From Rhodobacteraceae bacterium LMO-JJ12 (GTDB lineage Bacteria; Pseudomonadota; Alphaproteobacteria; Rhodobacterales; Rhodobacteraceae): a DNA stretch of 64,000 bases. Under the pieces are notes generated by a model. The model saw nothing but the letters and a program-made list of their open reading frames with translations. It was not told the DNA's origin and searched no databases. The stretch covers positions 186,001-250,000 of the forward strand of contig JAKGBX010000004.1 of assembly GCA_021555075.1 (NCBI GenBank), read 5' to 3'. Positions 59,469 through 64,000 of this stretch are shown here, one piece after another. Numbering within the stretch: position 1 is the stretch's first letter; every line of letters starts with the position of its first letter. Both the position numbers and the translations under genes were made by a program.

Positions 59469-61004
59469 TCAAGCGGACAGTTGCGTCTCAATATACGCGG
59501 CTAGATGCGCGCGCTCCTCTGCGCTGAAATGCAACCCCAGCTTGGAGCGCCGCCAAAGCAGATCCTCGACGCAGCGCACCCATTCGCGCGCAATCAGCCA
59601 ATCCACCTCGGCCCCGCGCAAGCCATGGCCGAAATCCTCGCCCGGCCCATTCGCGAAAATGCCCTGTGCCTCGCTGCCATAAGCCCGGATGATGCGCTGG
59701 GCCGTCTTCTCATTGGCCCAATCCTGCGCCGCACGAAACGCCGCGATCAACCCGGCTACGCCGTTCACCGGGAAATCCCCGCCGGGTAACGCAACGCCGG
59801 CGGTCCAATCCCCGCGCAGCCCCTCGAACACCGCGCCAAGCTTGCCCATGGCCGCCTCGGCCAGCCGCCGATAGGTGGTGATCTTGCCGCCAAACACATT
59901 GAGAACCGGTGCGCCCGTGCTGGTATCAAGACGCAGCACATATTCGCGCGTCGCCGCCGTCGCCGAACTGGCCCCGTCGTCATAAAGCGGGCGCACTCCC
60001 GAATAGGTCCAAACGATATCCTCGCGCTCCAGCGGGCGCTTGAAATACTGTCCGGCAAAGGCGCGCAGATAATCGGCCTCTTCCTCGGTGCAGATCGGCG
60101 CAGTCTCGGCATTGTCATGGTCAACATCGGTGGTGCCGATCAGGGTGAAATCCTGCTCATAGGGAATGGCAAAGATGATGCGCCCGTCAGGCCCTTGAAA
60201 GAAATAGCATTTATCGTGGTCAAATAGCCGCTTCGTAACGATATGCGAGCCGCGCACCAGCCGCACCCGCTCTTGCGTGTCCAGCTTGAGCACCCCGCCG
60301 ATCACATCGCCCACCCAAGGCCCCGCCGCATTGACGAGTGCGCGCGCACGGATCACTTCGCCATTGCCAAGCGTGACGCGCCAGGCACCGTTGTCGGGCT
60401 GGGCCGCCACCACCTTGGTGCGCGTCATCACCTCTGCACCGCGCGCCGCCGCGTCGCGCGCATTCAGCACCACCAGCCGCGCATCCTGCACCCAGACATC
60501 GGAATATTCATAGGCCCGCGTCAGATGATCCTTGAGCGGCGCCCCTTCCGGGGTGTTTTCCAACGAAAGAGCACGGGTTGCGGGCAGAATCTTGCGCCCG
60601 CCCATGTGGTCATAAAGAAACAGCCCCAGCCGGATCATCCAGCCCGGCCGCCGCCCGCCCATCCAAGGCATAAATCGGCCAATCAGCCGCGACGCCGGGG
60701 TTTCCCCTTCAAAGCGCATTTCCGGCGCCAAGGGCAGCACAAAGCGCATCGGCCAAGCGATGTGAGGCATGGCGCCGAGTAGCACCTCGCGTTCCCTGAG
60801 CGCCTCGCGCACCAGGCGGAATTCGAAATATTCGAGATAGCGCAACCCGCCATGAAAGAGCTTGGTCGAGGCAGATGAGGTGGCCTGCGCGAGATCGCCC
60901 ATCTCGGCCAGCACAACCGAAAGCCCGCGCCCCGCTGCGTCGCGCGCAATGCCGCAGCCATTGATGCCGCCGCCGATAATCAGAAGATCGACGTGTCTGC
61001 TCAT
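59469..61004 (-). CDS. glpD: Glycerol-3-phosphate dehydrogenase (FAD, aerobic)
   Basis: 511 residues. Oxidises glycerol-3-phosphate to dihydroxyacetone phosphate and passes electrons to quinone. FAD motif LLIIGGGINGCGIARDAAGR at residues 6-25, then SSASTKLFHGGLRYLEYFEF and FTLIGTTDVDHD. Helical C-terminal domain complete. It is isolated from other glp genes here and convergent with the sulfatase-like gene. Confidence 0.96.
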   Translation of the reverse strand: MSRHVDLLIIGGGINGCGIARDAAGRGLSVVLAEMGDLAQATSSASTKLFHGGLRYLEYFEFRLVREALREREVLLGAMPHIAWPMRFVLPLAPEMRFEGETPASRLIGRFMPWMGGRRPGWMIRLGLFLYDHMGGRKILPATRALSLENTPEGAPLKDHLTRAYEYSDVWVQDARLVVLNARDAAARGAEVMTRTKVVAAQPDNGAWRVTLGNGEVIRARALVNAAGPWVGDVIGGVLKLDTQERVRLVRGSHIVTKRLFDHDKCYFFQGPDGRIIFAIPYEQDFTLIGTTDVDHDNAETAPICTEEEADYLRAFAGQYFKRPLEREDIVWTYSGVRPLYDDGASSATAATREYVLRLDTSTGAPVLNVFGGKITTYRRLAEAAMGKLGAVFEGLRGDWTAGVALPGGDFPVNGVAGLIAAFRAAQDWANEKTAQRIIRAYGSEAQGIFANGPGEDFGHGLRGAEVDWLIAREWVRCVEDLLWRRSKLGLHFSAEERAHLAAYIETQLSA

Positions 61005-61080
61005 GTTGCCTGCCTTTTTCGGGGTTGCTCCGACCTTGGGATACTCAAGCCGGGGGCGGCTGGCAAGCCGCGCGCGCCCA

Positions 61081-61130
61081 TGGGGGGCCAGCCCCCCATA
61101 CCCCCCGGGATATTTCTGGCAAGATGAAGG
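61081..61130. repeat. Dispersed 50-bp repeat, copy B
   Basis: Identical at 48 of 50 positions to 32739-32788. It lies in the 129-bp gap between glpD and cueR, both leftward, ending four bases before the cueR stop codon. The GC-rich part can form a hairpin, so a terminator function for cueR is possible. Confidence 0.85.
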
Positions 61131-61133
61131 CGA

Positions 61134-61535
61134 TCAGGGTTTCGTGGCGGGTGGCGCGGAGAGATCGCTCAGGATCGGGCAATCGGGGCGATCATCCCCG
61201 GCGCAGGCCGTGATCAGATGCGAAAGCGTATCTTTCATCTGGCGTAACTCGCTCAGCTTGGCCTCGATCCGGGCGAGATGTTCGCGCGCAATGGCCTTTA
61301 CATCCGCCGAGGCACGGGTGCGGTCTTCATAAAGCGCCAGCAGGTTGCGGCAGTCTTCGATCGAAAACCCCAAGGAGCGGGCGCGCCCCAGAAAGCTCAG
61401 CTTGTGCAGATCGCTTTCACGAAACGAGCGATAGCCATTGCCTGCGCGCATGGGCGTGATCAGCCCGATATCCTCGTAATAGCGGATGGTCTTGGCGGGC
61501 AGCCCGCTGGCTTCGGCGACTTCTCCGATGTTCAT
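61134..61535 (-). CDS. cueR: MerR-family Cu(I)-responsive regulator, CueR-like
   Basis: 133 residues. MNIGEVAEASGLPAKTIRYYEDIGLI is the MerR helix-turn-helix; the dimerisation helix leads to the metal loop ITACAGDDRPDCPIL, two cysteines spaced eight apart, as in CueR. It activates copper-export genes on Cu(I) binding. The start lies one base past the copA stop codon, so it is in a copA-cueR operon; the operator would be beyond the window. Confidence 0.93.
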   Translation of the reverse strand: MNIGEVAEASGLPAKTIRYYEDIGLITPMRAGNGYRSFRESDLHKLSFLGRARSLGFSIEDCRNLLALYEDRTRASADVKAIAREHLARIEAKLSELRQMKDTLSHLITACAGDDRPDCPILSDLSAPPATKP

Positions 61536-61536
61536 G

Positions 61537-63996
61537 TCATGTCTCCTTCATCTGTGGCGTCAAGCGGCGCAGGCGCAACGCGTTGCTGACGACGAAAACC
61601 GAGCTCAGCGCCATCGCACCCGCCCCCAGCATCGGCGACAGCTGAACTGCGAAAGCAGGATAGAGTGCGCCTGCCGCAACCGGGATCAGCGCGGTATTAT
61701 AGGCGAATGCCCAGAAGAGGTTCTGACGAATATTGCGCATCGTCGCTTGGCTGACGGCAAAGGCATTGACCACGCCGCCGAGATCGCCGCGCATCAGCAC
61801 CACGTCGGCGGCCTCAACGGCCACATCCGTGCCCGTGCCGATGGCAATGCCGACATCCGCTGCGGCCAGGGCCGGGGCGTCATTGATCCCGTCGCCGACA
61901 AAAGCCACCTTGCCTTTTGCGCCAAGCCCCTCCAGCGCCTTGACCTTGGCGCGCGGCAGGCATTCGGCCTCGATATGATCAATCCCGGCCTCGCGCGCGA
62001 TGGCTTCGGCCGTGGCGCGCGCATCGCCGGTGATCATCGCGGTCTTGAGGCCCATGGCGTGCAGCGCCGCCAGCGCTGCGCGCGTGGTGGATTTGAGCGG
62101 ATCGGCTACCGCGACAAGGGCTGCGATCTGACCGTCAATCGCGCCGTAGAGCGGCGTCTTGCCCGCCTTCGCCATCGCCTCGGCCTGGTCCGTCAGCGCA
62201 TTGGTGTCAATGTTTTCGCGCGCCATCAATCGGGCGGCACCGACCAGCACATCGCGCCCCTCGACGTTGCCGCGCACGCCAAAGCCGGTCAGCGAGCCGA
62301 ACTCTTTCACCGCGGGCAGGACCCCCGCCTCGGTCTTTGCTGCCGCCTCGATGGCGCGTGCGATGGGATGTTCGGATTGCCCTTCGAGCGCCCCGACAAG
62401 GCGCAGCACCTCGGCGCGCTCAAACCCCTCGGCCAGTATCAGGTCGGTCAGCACCGGGCGCCCTTCTGTCAATGTTCCGGTCTTGTCGAAGGCCACCATC
62501 TCGACGCCCTGCAAAGCCTGCAAGGCATCCCCTTTGCGAAACAGCACCCCCATTTCCGCCGCGCGCCCGGTGCCCACCATGATCGAGGTCGGCGTGGCCA
62601 GCCCCATGGCACAGGGGCAGGCGATGATCAGCACCGCCACACCTGCCACCAGCGCATGGCTAAGCGCCGGGGCGGGGCCAAAGATCAGCCAGATCAGCAC
62701 TGTCAGAGCCGCCAACACCATCACCGCAGGCACGAACCAGAGCGTAATCCGGTCGACCAGCCCCTGGATCGGCAGCCGCGCGCCCTGCGCCTCTTCCACC
62801 ATGCGCACGATCTGTGCCAGCGTGGTATCGCGCCCCACCGCCGTGGCCCTGAGCTCGAGCGCGCCCGTGCCATTGATCGTGCCGCCGGTAACAGGATCGC
62901 CGGGATGCTTGTCCACCGGGATCGGCTCGCCGGTGATCATGCTCTCGTCAATATGGCTTTCGCCGCTCAAAACCTCACCGTCCACCGGCACCCGCGCACC
63001 GGGTCGCAGGATCACCGTGTCGCCGGTAACGACCTCGCTGGCATCAATCTCGCTCTCCTGCCCATCGCGCCGCACCAGCGCGGTCTTGGGGGCGAGGTTG
63101 ATCAGCTTGGCAATCGCCGCCCCGGTACGCCCCTTGGCGCGCGCCTCAAGGAAGCGCCCGAGCAGGATCAGCACCACGATCACCGCCGCTGCCTCGTAAT
63201 AGACCGCGCGGCTGGCAGCGGGCAGCAGGGCGGGCGCGAAAGTTGCCACCACCGAGAAGAGATAGGCGGCGGACGTGCCCACGGCGACCAGAGAATTCAT
63301 GTCGGGCGCGCCGCGCAACAGTGCCGGAAAGCCCTTGGTATAGAACCGCCGCCCCGGAAAGATCAGAACCAGCGTGGTGAGCAGGAACTGCACCACCCAA
63401 CTGGCCTGCTGGCCCACCGTGCCTGCGATCCAGTGATGCAGCGCAGGGAAAAGATGCCCCCCCATTTCCACGACAAACACCGGCAGCGTCAGCGCGGCGG
63501 CAATGATCAGATCACGCCGCAGCTCGCCCGCCTCCGCTTCCTTGCGCGCGCCCGCATCCGGCGCCTCGCCGCCCTCGCGCAGCCGCGCCGGATAACCCGC
63601 CTCGCGCGCCGCGTTGCGCAACTCGGCGGGCGTCAGCATGCCTTCGAGGTAGCGCACCGTCGCAGTCTCGGACGCGAGGTTGACGTTCACCTCCACCACT
63701 CCCGGAAGCGCCGCCAGCGCCTTGTCGACCCGTCCAACACAGGAGGCGCAGCTCATGCCTTCAATTTCAAGCACCGCGCGCGCCAGTCGTGCCGGATAAC
63801 CGGCCTTATCGAGTGTGGCGACGATGATTCCGGGGTCGGCGGGCGCGCCAAAGCGTATATGCGCGCGCTCACTCGCCAGGTTGACCTCCACCTCGTTCAC
63901 ACCATCAACGCCTTCAAGCGCCGATTTCGCGCGACCAACGCAGGACGCACAGCTCATCCCGTCAATCGACAGTTTCAAATCATGCAGCGCGCCCAT
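61537..63996 (-). CDS. copA: Copper-translocating P1B-type ATPase
   Basis: 819 residues visible; the ATG lies four bases from the window edge, so a slightly earlier start cannot be excluded. Two heavy-metal-binding domains with GMSCASC (Cys16/Cys19 and Cys83/Cys86), eight membrane helices, the CPC ion site in IIACPCAMGLATP, the phosphorylation motif DKTGTLTEG near residue 505, and GDGINDAPALAAADVG. It exports Cu(I) from the cytoplasm. Coupled to cueR. Confidence 0.95.
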   Translation of the reverse strand: MGALHDLKLSIDGMSCASCVGRAKSALEGVDGVNEVEVNLASERAHIRFGAPADPGIIVATLDKAGYPARLARAVLEIEGMSCASCVGRVDKALAALPGVVEVNVNLASETATVRYLEGMLTPAELRNAAREAGYPARLREGGEAPDAGARKEAEAGELRRDLIIAAALTLPVFVVEMGGHLFPALHHWIAGTVGQQASWVVQFLLTTLVLIFPGRRFYTKGFPALLRGAPDMNSLVAVGTSAAYLFSVVATFAPALLPAASRAVYYEAAAVIVVLILLGRFLEARAKGRTGAAIAKLINLAPKTALVRRDGQESEIDASEVVTGDTVILRPGARVPVDGEVLSGESHIDESMITGEPIPVDKHPGDPVTGGTINGTGALELRATAVGRDTTLAQIVRMVEEAQGARLPIQGLVDRITLWFVPAVMVLAALTVLIWLIFGPAPALSHALVAGVAVLIIACPCAMGLATPTSIMVGTGRAAEMGVLFRKGDALQALQGVEMVAFDKTGTLTEGRPVLTDLILAEGFERAEVLRLVGALEGQSEHPIARAIEAAAKTEAGVLPAVKEFGSLTGFGVRGNVEGRDVLVGAARLMARENIDTNALTDQAEAMAKAGKTPLYGAIDGQIAALVAVADPLKSTTRAALAALHAMGLKTAMITGDARATAEAIAREAGIDHIEAECLPRAKVKALEGLGAKGKVAFVGDGINDAPALAAADVGIAIGTGTDVAVEAADVVLMRGDLGGVVNAFAVSQATMRNIRQNLFWAFAYNTALIPVAAGALYPAFAVQLSPMLGAGAMALSSVFVVSNALRLRRLTPQMKET

Positions 63997-64000
63997 GCGG

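Overview
The window is a chromosomal segment of an alphaproteobacterium, most likely a marine member of the Rhodobacteraceae (Roseobacter group). The inference rests on gene content and order (glnB-glnA; copA-cueR; infA-maf-RNase E/G-yacG; fumC-DUF4169-ribbon-helix-helix; a branched-chain acyl-CoA dehydrogenase/hydrolase/mmsB/mmsA set), on high GC, and on a GC-rich dispersed intergenic repeat of a kind I recall from this group. No rRNA, CRISPR array, intact insertion sequence or prophage is visible. Two tRNA genes are present, Leu(UAG) and Phe(GAA).

Layout. 1-4.5 kb: end of a hexapeptide-repeat protein, the nitrogen-control pair glnB-glnA (leftward), the NAD(P)HX repair enzyme and a degenerate Hint protein. 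4.9-8.8 kb: tRNA-Leu, an M23 peptidase-bactofilin pair, a DUF455 diiron-type protein and a Bcp peroxiredoxin. 8.9-21.9 kb: AsmA/DUF3971 protein, queA, MFS transporter, DUF924 protein, lpd, rhodanese, uvrA, patatin, DUF2892. 22-31 kb: valine degradation genes (acyl-CoA dehydrogenase, 3-hydroxyisobutyryl-CoA hydrolase, mmsB, and separately mmsA with a divergent LysR gene), a GCS2-type ligase, a CBS protein and coaD. 31-41.7 kb: gap, an orphan MttB-family methyltransferase, a DUF808 protein, a membrane-anchored NYN/Zc3h12a-like nuclease, tkt, a coiled-coil protein with zapA, fumC and sspB.

42.1-52.2 kb looks most like accessory DNA: a polyamine-type ABC transporter (ATPase, binding protein, two permeases), a crotonase, an acyl-CoA/carnitine-CoA-type ligase and a TetR regulator, all rightward, then two exported proteins of unknown function and tRNA-Phe. 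The order suggests import of a charged carboxylate, its activation to a CoA thioester and crotonase processing, but the substrate is not known. 52.3-64 kb: yacG, RNase E/G, maf, infA, a carbon-nitrogen hydrolase, an acyl-CoA synthetase, a sulfatase-fold hydrolase, glpD, and copper resistance genes cueR and copA, the latter running to the window edge.

The least explained structures are a pair of about 106-nt two-hairpin repeats (7364-7470 and 13365-13470), tandem 33-bp GC-rich hairpin units upstream of gap, and several clean dyads in front of glnB, lpd and the ABC-transporter operon. All functions are read from protein motifs by eye; no database search was possible.
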